A DNA stretch of 64,000 nt, from assembly GCF_029087225.1 (NCBI RefSeq), contig NZ_JARFJD010000022.1, forward strand, positions 1-64,000, written 5' to 3'. The position numbers were made by a program, and so were the translations under genes. This DNA is from Limnobacter olei. GTDB taxonomy: Bacteria; Pseudomonadota; Gammaproteobacteria; Burkholderiales; Burkholderiaceae_B. Positions 8,845-17,512 of the stretch are shown here, piece after piece. Each line of letters begins with the position of its first letter. Position 1 is the stretch's first letter. The notes beneath the pieces were generated by a model. That model was not told the origin of the DNA. It did no database searches and saw only the letters and a program-made list of their open reading frames with translations.

Positions 8845-9759
8845 ATGGCAGTTAAAGACCACACAGTTTCAAAGCAGTCCCAGTGTGTTGAGGTGTATTT
8901 CGACGGCTCATGCCCCATGTGCCGCCGTGAAATCGCGGTGTACCAAAACATCACGCCCGATCAGCCCATAGCCTGGGTGGATGTCTCCAAACCCGACACG
9001 CCACTGCCCCAAGGGCAATCCAAAGAACAACTCATGGCGCGTTTTCACACGCGGACAGCGCAAGGCGAATTGCTCAGTGGTGCTGCGGCCTTTGTGCATG
9101 TGTGGGCGCAGTTGCCCGGCTGGCGGGTGTTGGCGTGGTTGGCCAAAGTGCCCGGCATGTTGTGGCTGATGGAGAAGGCCTACAACGGCTTTTTGCCGGT
9201 GCGCCCTGCCATTCAACGCTTTGTTTTGAAATTCGACACCGGCCATTTGCCGTCCACATTGGTGGCCGACATTCGCACCGACCATGCCGGTGAAACCGGG
9301 GCAGTGTGGATCTACAAGGGCATTCTGGCGGTTTCAAGAAACCCTGAAATTCGCGCATTTGCCAGTGAACACCTGCAAACTGAGCAGCGCCATTTAAAGG
9401 CCATGAATGAACTGCTGCCCGTGTTTCGCCGAAGCTGGCTGTTGGTGCCCTGGCGCATTGCGGGTTTCATCACTGGTGCTTTGCCAGCCCTGTTCAGCTC
9501 GACTGCGGTGTACCGCACCATTGCTGCAGTGGAAACTTTCGTGAACCTGCACTACCAGGAACAAATCGACAAGCTGAATGCATTGGGCACTCACCCGGCA
9601 CTCAAGGCGCAACTGATCGAGTTTCAATTGGATGAGTGCGCACACCGCGACGAGGCGGCCGCAAAAACAACAAAGCCCGGCGGGTTGATCGCAAGGCTTT
9701 GGGTGGGTGCCATCGGGTCGGGCTCCAAGGTTGCAGTCACCCTGGCCCGTTTTCTCTAA
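8845..9759 (+). CDS. Fusion of DCC thiol-redox domain and Coq7 hydroxylase
   Basis: A 304-residue protein with two domains. Residues about 14-125 are a DUF393/DCC-type domain with FDGSCPMC (Cys23, Cys26). Residues about 135-304 are a Coq7-type diiron enzyme: DHAGETGAVWIYKG with Glu150, EQRH with Glu180 and His183, VETFVNLHYQEQ with Glu230, and ECAH with Glu264 and His267. Coq7 performs the last hydroxylation of ubiquinone synthesis at the membrane. All ligands look present, so the hydroxylase should be active. The DCC fusion is unusual and its role is unknown; supplying electrons is one guess. It ends 4 bases from the converging desaturase gene. Confidence 0.88.
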   Translation: MAVKDHTVSKQSQCVEVYFDGSCPMCRREIAVYQNITPDQPIAWVDVSKPDTPLPQGQSKEQLMARFHTRTAQGELLSGAAAFVHVWAQLPGWRVLAWLAKVPGMLWLMEKAYNGFLPVRPAIQRFVLKFDTGHLPSTLVADIRTDHAGETGAVWIYKGILAVSRNPEIRAFASEHLQTEQRHLKAMNELLPVFRRSWLLVPWRIAGFITGALPALFSSTAVYRTIAAVETFVNLHYQEQIDKLNALGTHPALKAQLIEFQLDECAHRDEAAAKTTKPGGLIARLWVGAIGSGSKVAVTLARFL

Positions 9760-9763
9760 CCGT

Positions 9764-10927
9764 TCAGGCAGCCAATGCCGGTTTTTGAACTTGGCGAACC
9801 AAGGCTTGCAAGCGCTTGCGTTGCAGGCGCATTTCAACTTCCATGGCTTTGAATTTCGCTTTGTAGGCCGCCAGGGTTTCGCCGTTTTTAATGGCGTTTT
9901 TCGTGTCCTGGTACCAGGCTTCTTTCAGCTTGGCCCAGTCTTGCAAGGCCTTGCTGTAGTGCTCATATTCCTGCGCAAGGCGTGCCTTCATGGCCTCTAC
10001 ATGCGCATGCATGGTTGTGGGTTGTGCCTGCATTTTTTCTTCGGCGCGTTTGAATTGCATGGCAATGCGTGCTTTCTCAATGGCGAACTTGTCGCAGCGC
10101 TTCAGGTTTTTGGTCAAGCCCACATACGACAAACCAGCAATCAGCCATTTGGTGGGGTCGATGTGAAACCACTTGATGCCGTTGCGATAGTCGTACTGAA
10201 ACAGGTGGTGGTAGTTGTGATAACCCTCACCGTAGGTGAAAATCGCCAGGAAATCGTTGTCGCGCGCGGTGTTCTCATCGGTGTAAGGGCGGCGACCCCA
10301 AATGTGCGCTAGCGAATTGATAAAGAACGTGGTTTGGTGGCACCACACCAGGCGAGCCAAGCCACCCAGCAGCACCACACCCCACAAGTCGCCCACCAAC
10401 AGGCCAATAATTACTGGTAAACCGAAGTTAATGCCCAAGGCCAAGGCGGTGTAGTGTTTGTGCTGGAACATCACCAGTGGGTCTTTCAGCAGGTCAGGCG
10501 AGTTGCTGAAGTCTTCTTTGCCAGATTCATATTTGCGAATCATCCAACCCATGTGCGAGAACCAGAAGCCACGCTTGGCCGAGTAGGGGTCGTGCTCGGT
10601 GTCGTCCACATGGCGGTGGTGCGTGCGGTGGCCCGAAGCCCAAATCAAAATGCTGTTTTGTACCGCCATGGTGCCGAAGAACATCAACACGAAGCGCACG
10701 GTCCAGTGGGCTTCGTAGGTGCGGTGTGCCCACAGGCGGTGGTAACCGGCGGTAATCGAAATGCCATTCAGAATAGCCAACACCACAAATGACACCCAGG
10801 CAGCCGTGCTGTAGTCGTTGAACCAGGCGTAAGCGGGTACAAGAATGAGTGCAGCAATGGTGGTTCCGAACAGGGTGATTGCGCCGGGCCAGTGGATCGG
10901 GCTATTGGGGTCAACTCGAGTGGTCAT
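9764..10927 (-). CDS. Acyl-CoA/stearoyl-type fatty acid desaturase
   Basis: An integral-membrane delta-9-type desaturase that puts a double bond into acyl chains, tuning membrane fluidity. The three histidine clusters that bind the diiron centre are present: HRLWAH, HRTHHRH, and GEGYHNYHH. Hydrophobic segments surround them. The C-terminal 100 residues are charged and probably coiled coil (EKARIAMQFKRAEEK onward), an extension past the catalytic core. The start is uncertain: ATGs at 10972 and 10993 are also in frame, none with a strong ribosome site. Confidence 0.9.
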   Translation of the reverse strand: MTTRVDPNSPIHWPGAITLFGTTIAALILVPAYAWFNDYSTAAWVSFVVLAILNGISITAGYHRLWAHRTYEAHWTVRFVLMFFGTMAVQNSILIWASGHRTHHRHVDDTEHDPYSAKRGFWFSHMGWMIRKYESGKEDFSNSPDLLKDPLVMFQHKHYTALALGINFGLPVIIGLLVGDLWGVVLLGGLARLVWCHQTTFFINSLAHIWGRRPYTDENTARDNDFLAIFTYGEGYHNYHHLFQYDYRNGIKWFHIDPTKWLIAGLSYVGLTKNLKRCDKFAIEKARIAMQFKRAEEKMQAQPTTMHAHVEAMKARLAQEYEHYSKALQDWAKLKEAWYQDTKNAIKNGETLAAYKAKFKAMEVEMRLQRKRLQALVRQVQKPALAA

Positions 10928-11106
10928 TGAAGGTTGGTTTTTACCAGTTGGTTCAAAGGATGAGGGAATCATACTGATTCTTGACCCTGGCATGAACCCA
11001 AATTTAAATATTTAATAATTGTTCTTGATTGTTGAGGTACAGCCGCAACGAAATCTTGAATTTCGAAGCGACTAGAGTTAACACTTGTGCACTGAATTTT
11101 TTGAAA

Positions 11107-12021
11107 TTAGGCAGCCAGTTGCGAATTCGCGCCAGTCAGTTCTCCACCCAACACGTCAATCAAACCGGGAATCAGCTTTCTCAATTCACCAGTCATCAGG
11201 GCAAAGTCGGAATCGAAGGCATCGTCGTCGGCACTGAGGGCGGCCTGTTCCTTGATCACGTCCAAAGGTGCAAGCCGCTTTACCTGCAAGTTCTCGTGCA
11301 ATACAAATGAAACCTTGTCGGCCCAGGTCATGGCCAGTTTGGTCACGTCCTTGCCACCCTTGATGTGCTTGGCAATTTCCTCAGACTCCAGCGAGTGCTT
11401 CACATAGCGCACAGTGGCGGCCTGTTCACCACGGCTTTTCAGTTCGCAGTCCTGGTCCACGGTAAAGGGGGGCGGGTTGTCGTTCTCAGCCAACCAGGCG
11501 GTCATGGCCACGGTGGGCGATATTTTGGTTTTGACCAAAGCCATGGCCACGCCTTCCACGCTTTTCATGAGCATGCCGACCAGCTCATCGGCTTTGGCGG
11601 GGCTTGCAGCGTCAATCACCAGCCACTTGCCCTGCGGGTCTATCCACGCATTGATTCGGCTGCGAATGGCAAAAGCCCGTGGCAGCAATTCGTCGGTCAC
11701 GGCTTCCTTGATTTCCTTCATCTGCTTGCGGCCGGGCTTGTAGCCTTCGCGTTCTTCAATTTCCGCGGCACGTGCTTTGGTGAATTGATTGATCACGGTG
11801 CTGGGCAACAGTTTTTTCTCCAGGCCCAATGAAATCAGCAACTGCTGGCCGCTACGGTGCACAAAGGGTTCATCTTCGGCTTTTGGAGAAACCCAACCGC
11901 GGGTTTGCAAGTCCATGCCGCCACAGGCTTGCAGGGCTTGTTTGGCCAGTTTGTCTTCCAGCGATTCGGGGGTTTCTTCCCATTTGGTAAGGCGAAAGAT
12001 GAACAGGTTTTTAAACCACAT
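11107..12021 (-). CDS. rdgC: Recombination-associated protein RdgC
   Basis: A 304-residue DNA-binding protein that forms a ring around duplex DNA and modulates RecA, by family knowledge. The N-terminus MWFKNLFIFRLT, the segment LLISLGLEKKLLPSTVINQ, the GRKQMKEIKEAVTDELLPRAF block, and the core WLVIDAASPAKADEL are typical. The start at 12021 gives the standard N-terminus; the frame extends upstream without similarity. Single gene. Confidence 0.95.
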   Translation of the reverse strand: MWFKNLFIFRLTKWEETPESLEDKLAKQALQACGGMDLQTRGWVSPKAEDEPFVHRSGQQLLISLGLEKKLLPSTVINQFTKARAAEIEEREGYKPGRKQMKEIKEAVTDELLPRAFAIRSRINAWIDPQGKWLVIDAASPAKADELVGMLMKSVEGVAMALVKTKISPTVAMTAWLAENDNPPPFTVDQDCELKSRGEQAATVRYVKHSLESEEIAKHIKGGKDVTKLAMTWADKVSFVLHENLQVKRLAPLDVIKEQAALSADDDAFDSDFALMTGELRKLIPGLIDVLGGELTGANSQLAA

Positions 12022-12197
12022 GGCTTTGCTCGCTGAAATTGAAAAAGGGCTGGCAGTGTAACGCAAAAAACCAAAGCGCACCCAGTCGGCTTGAAGGCTG
12101 CCAAGGGGTTGAACAAATTTTCACCCGCGTTTCTATTTGATAGTAGTATTTCGATACGCTGTCGTCACAATACTCACAACTTGGTATTCATTACCGA

Positions 12198-12758
12198 ATG
12201 CGCCTTAAGCCGTTTTGCTGGATTTGGGTTTTGTTCCTGCTTCCCTGGTTAAGCAGTTGCACCACGCCGCCCCAACGTGATTTCGCCGACACCCTCAGCA
12301 TGTTTGAAGAACTGCGCCAACAATACGATGTGCCGTATTCCCGCATGGGTTTTCAGAAAAGCCCTTTGTTTGCTTTTGCCAAGGGCAAAACCCAGATCGT
12401 GATTGACGAAGCCTTTTCTGAAGGCCTGAGCGACGCAGCCCTGCGCTATGTTTTTGTGCATGAACTGGTGCACCTGAAATACGACGACCCCCGGCGTGGG
12501 TATGATTTGCTGAAACGTATTCACCAAACCAATGCCAAAGACACCGAACTGATGAACAATGCCTTTATGACGCTTTTGGGCGCTTATGGCCAGGACCCTG
12601 AGTTTAAGAATTTTCTCGATCAGGCTGAAACCCGGGCCAACCACTACGCTTCGCAGCATTTAATCGATCGTGGCGAGAACCCCTGCAAGGCCATTGCAGA
12701 AATTGAACAATACACAGGCGCACGTTTTCGCTTTGGCACCGAAGACCTGTGCAAATGA
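12198..12758 (+). CDS. M48-like zinc metalloprotease lipoprotein
   Basis: A 186-residue protein with a lipoprotein signal (LPWLSSC, lipidated Cys21). It carries the gluzincin zinc motif HELVH at residues 88-92, with a likely third ligand in ETRANHYASQ, the M48-type glutamate region. It is much shorter than BepA- or HtpX-type enzymes and has no TPR domain. Its stop overlaps the start of the next gene (ATGA), so the two are translationally coupled. The substrate is unknown. Confidence 0.75.
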   Translation: MRLKPFCWIWVLFLLPWLSSCTTPPQRDFADTLSMFEELRQQYDVPYSRMGFQKSPLFAFAKGKTQIVIDEAFSEGLSDAALRYVFVHELVHLKYDDPRRGYDLLKRIHQTNAKDTELMNNAFMTLLGAYGQDPEFKNFLDQAETRANHYASQHLIDRGENPCKAIAEIEQYTGARFRFGTEDLCK

Positions 12759-13555
12759 TTCAGCTGCCCCAACGCATTGTTTGCCTCACCGAGGAAACCA
12801 CCGAATGGCTTTACCTGCTCGGTGAAGAACACCGGATTGTCGGTATTTCCGGCTACACCGTGCGCCCCCGCAAAGCGCGCCTTGAAAAGCCCAAGGTGAG
12901 TGCATTTTTAACGGCCAAGATTGATCAAATACTGGCGCTGAAGCCCGACTGCGTGTTTGGGTTTTCCGATTTGCAGGCCGACATTGCCAGTGCCTTGATT
13001 CGCCATGGCGTGCAGGTGACGGTGTTCAACCAGCGTTCAGTGCCCGAAATTTTCAGCATGATGTACCAGGTGGCCGCCATGGTGGGTGCTGCCGAGAAAG
13101 GTGCTGCCCTGATTGCAGAAATGCAGGCGAAAGTGGAGGCCGTGCGGGCCAAAACCAGCCAATGGACTGTGCGCCCCAAGGTGTATTTTGAAGAATGGGA
13201 CGAACCGCCGATCAGCGCCATTCAATGGGTCAGCGAGCTGATTGGCATTGCCGGGGGCGATGATTGTTTCCCCGAGTTGGCCAAGCAAAGCCTGGGCAAG
13301 AACCGCATTATTGCAAACAGCAATGAAATTGTTCGCCGCAACCCCGACATCATTATTGGCTCTTGGTGCGGCAAGAAATTTCGCCCCGAAACCGTGGCTG
13401 CGCGGGCAGGGTGGGGTAATGTGCTTGCGGTAAAGCACCAGCAAATTTTCGAGATCAAATCACCTTTGATTTTGCAGCCTGGCCCGGCTGCGCTCACCGA
13501 TGGCCTGGATGCCTTACACAGCCTCATGGTGCAATGGCAAACCGTTCGGAATTAA
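12755..13555 (+). CDS. BtuF-like substrate-binding-fold protein without signal peptide
   Basis: A 266-residue protein with the fold of periplasmic cobalamin/iron binding proteins (BtuF/FhuD type): RIVCLTEETTEWLYLLGE start, DQILALKPDCVFGFSDLQ, and a long helix before PKVYFEEWDEPP. There is no signal peptide, so it should be cytoplasmic, as in the 'cobalamin-binding protein' group of proteobacteria. The start ATG at 12755 overlaps the preceding stop. No permease or ATPase genes are nearby, so a transport role is uncertain. Confidence 0.75.
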   Translation: MIQLPQRIVCLTEETTEWLYLLGEEHRIVGISGYTVRPRKARLEKPKVSAFLTAKIDQILALKPDCVFGFSDLQADIASALIRHGVQVTVFNQRSVPEIFSMMYQVAAMVGAAEKGAALIAEMQAKVEAVRAKTSQWTVRPKVYFEEWDEPPISAIQWVSELIGIAGGDDCFPELAKQSLGKNRIIANSNEIVRRNPDIIIGSWCGKKFRPETVAARAGWGNVLAVKHQQIFEIKSPLILQPGPAALTDGLDALHSLMVQWQTVRN

Positions 13556-13638
13556 AAACAATCGTTCTAAGTCCTTGAAGGCTTGTAATTTTTTACAGAA
13601 GTTGTAATGTTAAATGCCAAGGTGCGAAGGAATGCAGC

Positions 13639-13896
13639 ATGAACAGACTCAACCCCGCAAAGCCAAGGCTTGCCACGCGAATACTGGCGGTGATTTTTAC
13701 CATGGTGGCGATACTGGTTATCAGCTTCTGCGCCGCAGTCATGTCGATTATTTACATGCATGCCGATGAAAACGGCATGGTTCCCAAAGCGTTCTCGCTC
13801 AGCAATCAGCTGACTCAGCCCATTATCACCATACTGCCCCCTCAACAGGCGGGCCCCAACGCACCCAACTACAAAACACCCCAGTACCACATTTAA
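13639..13896 (+). CDS. Small membrane protein of unknown function
   Basis: An 85-residue protein with one transmembrane helix near residues 14-40 (RILAVIFTMVAILVISFCAAVMSIIYMH) and a proline-rich C-terminal tail. Its stop overlaps the converging stop of the neighbouring gene by four bases. No family recognised. Confidence 0.5.
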   Translation: MNRLNPAKPRLATRILAVIFTMVAILVISFCAAVMSIIYMHADENGMVPKAFSLSNQLTQPIITILPPQQAGPNAPNYKTPQYHI

Positions 13897-14507
13897 AAAA
13901 CGATTTGCTCGGGGTGTGGGCCTATTTCGTGGCGATTGGGTTGGGCATCCAGAATTTTGACCCGATCAGGATCGAAGCTGGCAATGAAGTGGTGCTTGCC
14001 CTCAGGTGTGGTGGTAAAGGCCACTGGGTGAACCAGCACTGAGCACTGCAACAAGTCGAACACCACAGGCAAATGTTCCGGGCATTCTGGCATGAAGCGA
14101 AAGGGCTTGCGCCAGTCTATTTCGCCCTCAGGCATTTTTTTAAAGGCACTGCACGCACGGTAAATGTCAGCCACTTCTGACACCACTTCTTTGGACACGC
14201 GCGACAAATTCACAAATTGCGTACCATTTTCTTCGCCCAGGTCTTCCAAGTGCACCACGCCGGGTTTCCGTGGCGTTTCAATGCCCACGGTAATGGTGGC
14301 TGTCGAAAAGTAATGACCTGCTTTTTGAGCTTGCGACAACAGTTCACCCAAGGCCATGTAGGCATTGCGGTTGCCGTACAGTGCATTGAAGTAATTCTTC
14401 GGAATGCGACCTGCCACAGGCAACTTGTAATCAGAAAGTTTCAACTGGCTGGGTGGGGCCTTGGGGCCACTCCACACAGCAATCAGTTTGACCTCGGTGT
14501 AATCCAT
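13893..14507 (-). CDS. Protein of unknown function
   Basis: A 204-residue soluble protein with no signal peptide or membrane segment. Sequence features include an N-terminal strand-like region (VKLIAVWSGPKAPPSQLKL) and a C-terminal segment ASFDPDRVKILDAQP. No family recognised. It starts 7 bases after the tandem-HTH gene, so the two form an operon, which lies downstream of the pilus cluster on the same strand. Confidence 0.55.
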   Translation of the reverse strand: MDYTEVKLIAVWSGPKAPPSQLKLSDYKLPVAGRIPKNYFNALYGNRNAYMALGELLSQAQKAGHYFSTATITVGIETPRKPGVVHLEDLGEENGTQFVNLSRVSKEVVSEVADIYRACSAFKKMPEGEIDWRKPFRFMPECPEHLPVVFDLLQCSVLVHPVAFTTTPEGKHHFIASFDPDRVKILDAQPNRHEIGPHPEQIVF

Positions 14508-14514
14508 GTTTTGT

Positions 14515-15096
14515 TCATGACGCCATGTGTTTGTATTTAAGCGGGTACTTCTGGATCAACAACTTCACTGCGTCTATATCGCTCAGCGGTGGCACCTGGT
14601 TACGCGCCCGGTATTCCTGATGAACAATGTCCAGCCACAAATAACAAACCTCCGGTTCCTCCATGCCGCTGGCCAACATGTGGCGCAGCCTTTCCAGCAC
14701 GATGCCCACTTGCGGTGTGGCGTTGCCTGAACCGTTTAACCACCGGTAACCCGAACCAGCACTACGGCCCAGCAATTGACCAAAAGTGCTTTCACTGACT
14801 TTCGTTTTTCCAAACACCCTTTGAAACATTTTGTAGGTGTCTTCCAGGCTGAGTTCGTTGTTCAAAGGAACCAGCGACTCATGGGTTTCGTACAACCTCA
14901 AAATTAAAGCAACCGTGGGGTCAAGCAGTTCCTCGCTTGAATTGCCCTCGGCTGGGCGAACAATTGAGTTAAATTTCGCCTGGGTACTGATACCGAACAA
15001 GGCACACATTTTTGACACGGTTAGCCCGTATTTTTGCTTGAACAGGTTCAGGTAGGCACCTGTGCGTGGCTTGTTCTTGTTGTTAATTTGAGGCAT
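14515..15096 (-). CDS. Putative regulator with two HTH-like segments
   Basis: A 193-residue protein from the ATG at 15096 (an earlier frame to 15204 adds an unlikely leader). Two segments look like XRE-type helix-turn-helix units: GAYLNLFKQKYGLTVSKMCALFGIS near the N-terminus and SESTFGQLLGRSAGSGYRWL in the middle, each followed by a helix. A DNA-binding role is inferred, not established. Upstream partner of the 13893-14507 gene. Confidence 0.5.
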   Translation of the reverse strand: MPQINNKNKPRTGAYLNLFKQKYGLTVSKMCALFGISTQAKFNSIVRPAEGNSSEELLDPTVALILRLYETHESLVPLNNELSLEDTYKMFQRVFGKTKVSESTFGQLLGRSAGSGYRWLNGSGNATPQVGIVLERLRHMLASGMEEPEVCYLWLDIVHQEYRARNQVPPLSDIDAVKLLIQKYPLKYKHMAS

Positions 15097-15249
15097 GGCG
15101 CGTGATAAAGCAATCTCGTGGGTTAGTAATGATACGGAATCAAGACTCTCAAATTGTAATTTGATCTGAAAATCATTATTTAACACAAATGGACAACGTA
15201 TCATGTCGCTTTGTGGTTGACTGGAAATGGCTCAAGTTAATGAATTTAA

Positions 15250-15780
15250 TCATTTTTTCGACCGCCACTGGGTGGCATATTCGCGAATGTCGAAATGTAC
15301 ATGGCTTCTGTAAACACCAACCCCCCCGAATGCGGGGTACTGTAGGGTTTTAGCCAATTGATCAATATTCACACCAATGGGTTTGATGTCCATGGCGTAA
15401 AACTGTCCGCTCTCATCGGGCAAATGGCGAGAATGTCGGGCTGCACCTTCAGTGATTGAATTGGTGTGATGTGTTCGCAAACCCGAAGTGACTTCAAACA
15501 CGGTGTAGGCGTGGTGTTCTGCCAAAACAATTTGAGCCCATGCTGCCAGTTGCAACATTTCAACATTGGGTATGCCCACCCGGTTGGCTCGAATATCGCG
15601 AAGCATCCAGGCAGCAGTGCGGTAACCTTCAGGTGTGCTGAAGTCGATTTGAAAGCGGTCCGAACCGCGTTGAATATCCAGCAGGGTAAAGCTTGGGGCT
15701 TGTGCAGCCCACGCCAGTTTATCCAGGTGTGCCATCAGCGAAACTGAACTTGCTGCAGCAAGAAACTGACGCCTGTTCAT
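15250..15780 (-). CDS. DUF882 / M15-type murein peptidase, Tat-exported
   Basis: A 176-residue protein with a twin-arginine start (MNRRQFLAAASS) and a MepK/YcbK-like M15 catalytic region. Zinc-site elements are SGLRTHHTNSITEGAARHSRH, the YAMDI aspartate, and HVHFDI near the end. Such enzymes cut peptidoglycan crosslinks in the periplasm. The start is the ATG 2 bases after the pilV stop, so it is the last gene of the pilus operon. In R64-type clusters the lytic enzyme is the transglycosylase PilT; this may be a functional stand-in, which is inference. Confidence 0.82.
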   Translation of the reverse strand: MNRRQFLAAASSVSLMAHLDKLAWAAQAPSFTLLDIQRGSDRFQIDFSTPEGYRTAAWMLRDIRANRVGIPNVEMLQLAAWAQIVLAEHHAYTVFEVTSGLRTHHTNSITEGAARHSRHLPDESGQFYAMDIKPIGVNIDQLAKTLQYPAFGGVGVYRSHVHFDIREYATQWRSKK

Positions 15781-15782
15781 GA

Positions 15783-16787
15783 TCAAGGCACCGCTGGTGG
15801 GGTACAGGCCTGGTTACCGTTTTGGCAGCAGCTGCTTAGAATGGACAATTGCGCGGGCGGGTTGGCATTGGGGTTGTACACACAGCGAATGAAGGCACTA
15901 CCGCCCGCACCAGCACCGCCACCGGTGTCGGCATCCACTGCCACGAAGCGATAGCCCACGGGTGTGTCATTGAAAATCACAGTACTACAGGAGTTGCTGC
16001 TTTGAACCCAGTTCAAAGTCCGGTTGCCACGGCAAAAATCAACATCGGGAATCGGGTTGCGAACATCGTACCGGGAGGCTAGGGCACCCACACGCACGCC
16101 GGGTACGCCCGCGGGTGTATTTGCATCGCTTGTGCCATTGCCGTCAATGTCCAGCGCCACTGTGAAATTGCCACCTGCGCTGGTGGCCGGGGTGTTGGCT
16201 TGGAGGGTGACAAAACCATTGCCTCCCATGAAGCTCAGCATGTCGCCAGCAATGTCGTTGTCGAATTCACCAGCGGCGCCGTTTTGCCCGCCAATCGTAA
16301 CTGGTTGGCTTAGCGTGATGTAGCCTTCAATGCGGCAATTGTCGGCTGCCATGGAGCAGCCGGCTGGCAATATGGAAAGACGGGTAATGAATTGACCGTT
16401 GGAGGCCGCAGGGCGATTCACGAAACTGGCTGGCAGCAAACCAATGTCGATCAGGTTCTGAATGGTGGGCGTCAGTTTGCTGCCCTCATTGCCGGTAACG
16501 GGATCTTCGGGAATCGTGACATCGGTGATGCCGTCGTTGTTCAAATCCACTTGTAGATCACCGGGGGCAGAAATGCCGCGCCGGTACAAGTCGGTGTAAG
16601 AATTCAGTGCGTCGCCCACCTGGTTGAGTTGATCAGCCTGGATTTTCGCGACAGAGGATTTTGCAGAACGTGCTTGTTGCTGAACCACAGCGAAGGCAAT
16701 GATGGCACTGATGATGAGCACCAGCGCCAACTCGATGCTGAGAAAGCCGGTGTGCCGGGTGTTGCTGTGTTTCAGTGAGTCAAGCAT
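15783..16787 (-). CDS. pilV: PilV-like minor pilin/tip adhesin
   Basis: A 334-residue prepilin. The class III leader ends at Gly14, with cleavage before FLSIELALVLII, giving Glu5 of the mature protein. After the hydrophobic helix comes a long variable domain, rich in Gly/Asn/Thr, with three Cys-containing segments, ending in a cysteine pair (SCCQNGNQAC). The length and place after pilS fit R64-type PilV, the tip adhesin. I saw no shufflon inverted repeats or recombinase gene next to it. Confidence 0.75.
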   Translation of the reverse strand: MLDSLKHSNTRHTGFLSIELALVLIISAIIAFAVVQQQARSAKSSVAKIQADQLNQVGDALNSYTDLYRRGISAPGDLQVDLNNDGITDVTIPEDPVTGNEGSKLTPTIQNLIDIGLLPASFVNRPAASNGQFITRLSILPAGCSMAADNCRIEGYITLSQPVTIGGQNGAAGEFDNDIAGDMLSFMGGNGFVTLQANTPATSAGGNFTVALDIDGNGTSDANTPAGVPGVRVGALASRYDVRNPIPDVDFCRGNRTLNWVQSSNSCSTVIFNDTPVGYRFVAVDADTGGGAGAGGSAFIRCVYNPNANPPAQLSILSSCCQNGNQACTPPAVP

Positions 16788-16857
16788 GAGTAATTCGCCT
16801 TGATTCAAATGAACAAGGGGGCAAAGTTGCCCCCTTGCTGTGCTACATGAGATGTGA

Positions 16858-17397
16858 TTAACGACGGCCGAAGGCAAAGACGAGGGTGGTGTCTTCTTCA
16901 TCATTACAAATATCTACAAGATCTGCTGCGGAGATCGCACCATTAACTACAGGCACTGCCTCACCCAAACCCGTAACAGACGTAGCTTGAGGAGCAACAT
17001 TTAGCGCGATGTCGCCACACTGATCTGCTGGCACATCTGGCCATGAAAGCGTCGCCACATCATCGGCAGTACCAGTTAGCGCGATAGCACCAGCGCCGTT
17101 GTAACTATTCTTCGCCAATGTTCCATCAGAATTTGCAGGCAACAGAGCCAAACGCAGACCTGCGTCTGTATCCAAGCCTGTGTAGCCTGTGCTAATTCCA
17201 ACCTTCTGTTTTGTTTCAGTGATGATCTCTGTCAACTGCTTGATGTTGTCCTGCACTTCGGTACGGCGTGCATTGTTCTGGAATGCAATGAAGGCTGCGG
17301 CAGCAACAATCGCTGCGATGATCAGGCCGATTGATACTTCAATCAGGGTAATACCGCTTTGTTTGCGGCGGGCATTCAGTGTGTGCGATGTAATCAT
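16858..17397 (-). CDS. pilS: Type IVb major prepilin PilS
   Basis: A 179-residue prepilin: short basic leader ending at Gly15, then ITLIEVSIGLIIAAIVAAA with Glu5 in the mature numbering. Two cysteines in the C-terminal part (DQCGD, DICND) can form the D-region disulfide. The sequence resembles the TcpA/R64 PilS group rather than type IVa PilA. A near-consensus promoter lies at 17476-17503, so it can be expressed above the operon level. A prepilin peptidase is not encoded in the window. Confidence 0.88.
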   Translation of the reverse strand: MITSHTLNARRKQSGITLIEVSIGLIIAAIVAAAAFIAFQNNARRTEVQDNIKQLTEIITETKQKVGISTGYTGLDTDAGLRLALLPANSDGTLAKNSYNGAGAIALTGTADDVATLSWPDVPADQCGDIALNVAPQATSVTGLGEAVPVVNGAISAADLVDICNDEEDTTLVFAFGRR

Positions 17398-17475
17398 TTT
17401 TGATTCCTCTCCGAAGGGAAATTGTGTAGTACATGTTGGCCCAAGTATTCCGTATATATACCAACAGACGAATTA

Positions 17476-17503
17476 ATTGTAGATCAAATGCATGCTGTGT
17501 CAA
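17476..17503 (-). promoter_or_regulatory. Sigma-70-like promoter of pilS
   Basis: On the minus strand TTGACA (17503-17498, perfect -35) and TACAAT (17481-17476, five of six at -10) are separated by 16 bases. Translation of pilS starts about 80 bases downstream behind an AGAGGAA ribosome site. It sits in the 115-base gap after pilR, the longest gap inside the pilus operon. Confidence 0.6.
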
Positions 17504-17512
17504 GCACTTATT

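Noticed and set aside
15783-16787. Possible shufflon or invertible segments in the 3' part of pilV
   Set aside because: No repeated short inverted sequences and no recombinase gene beside it were seen.
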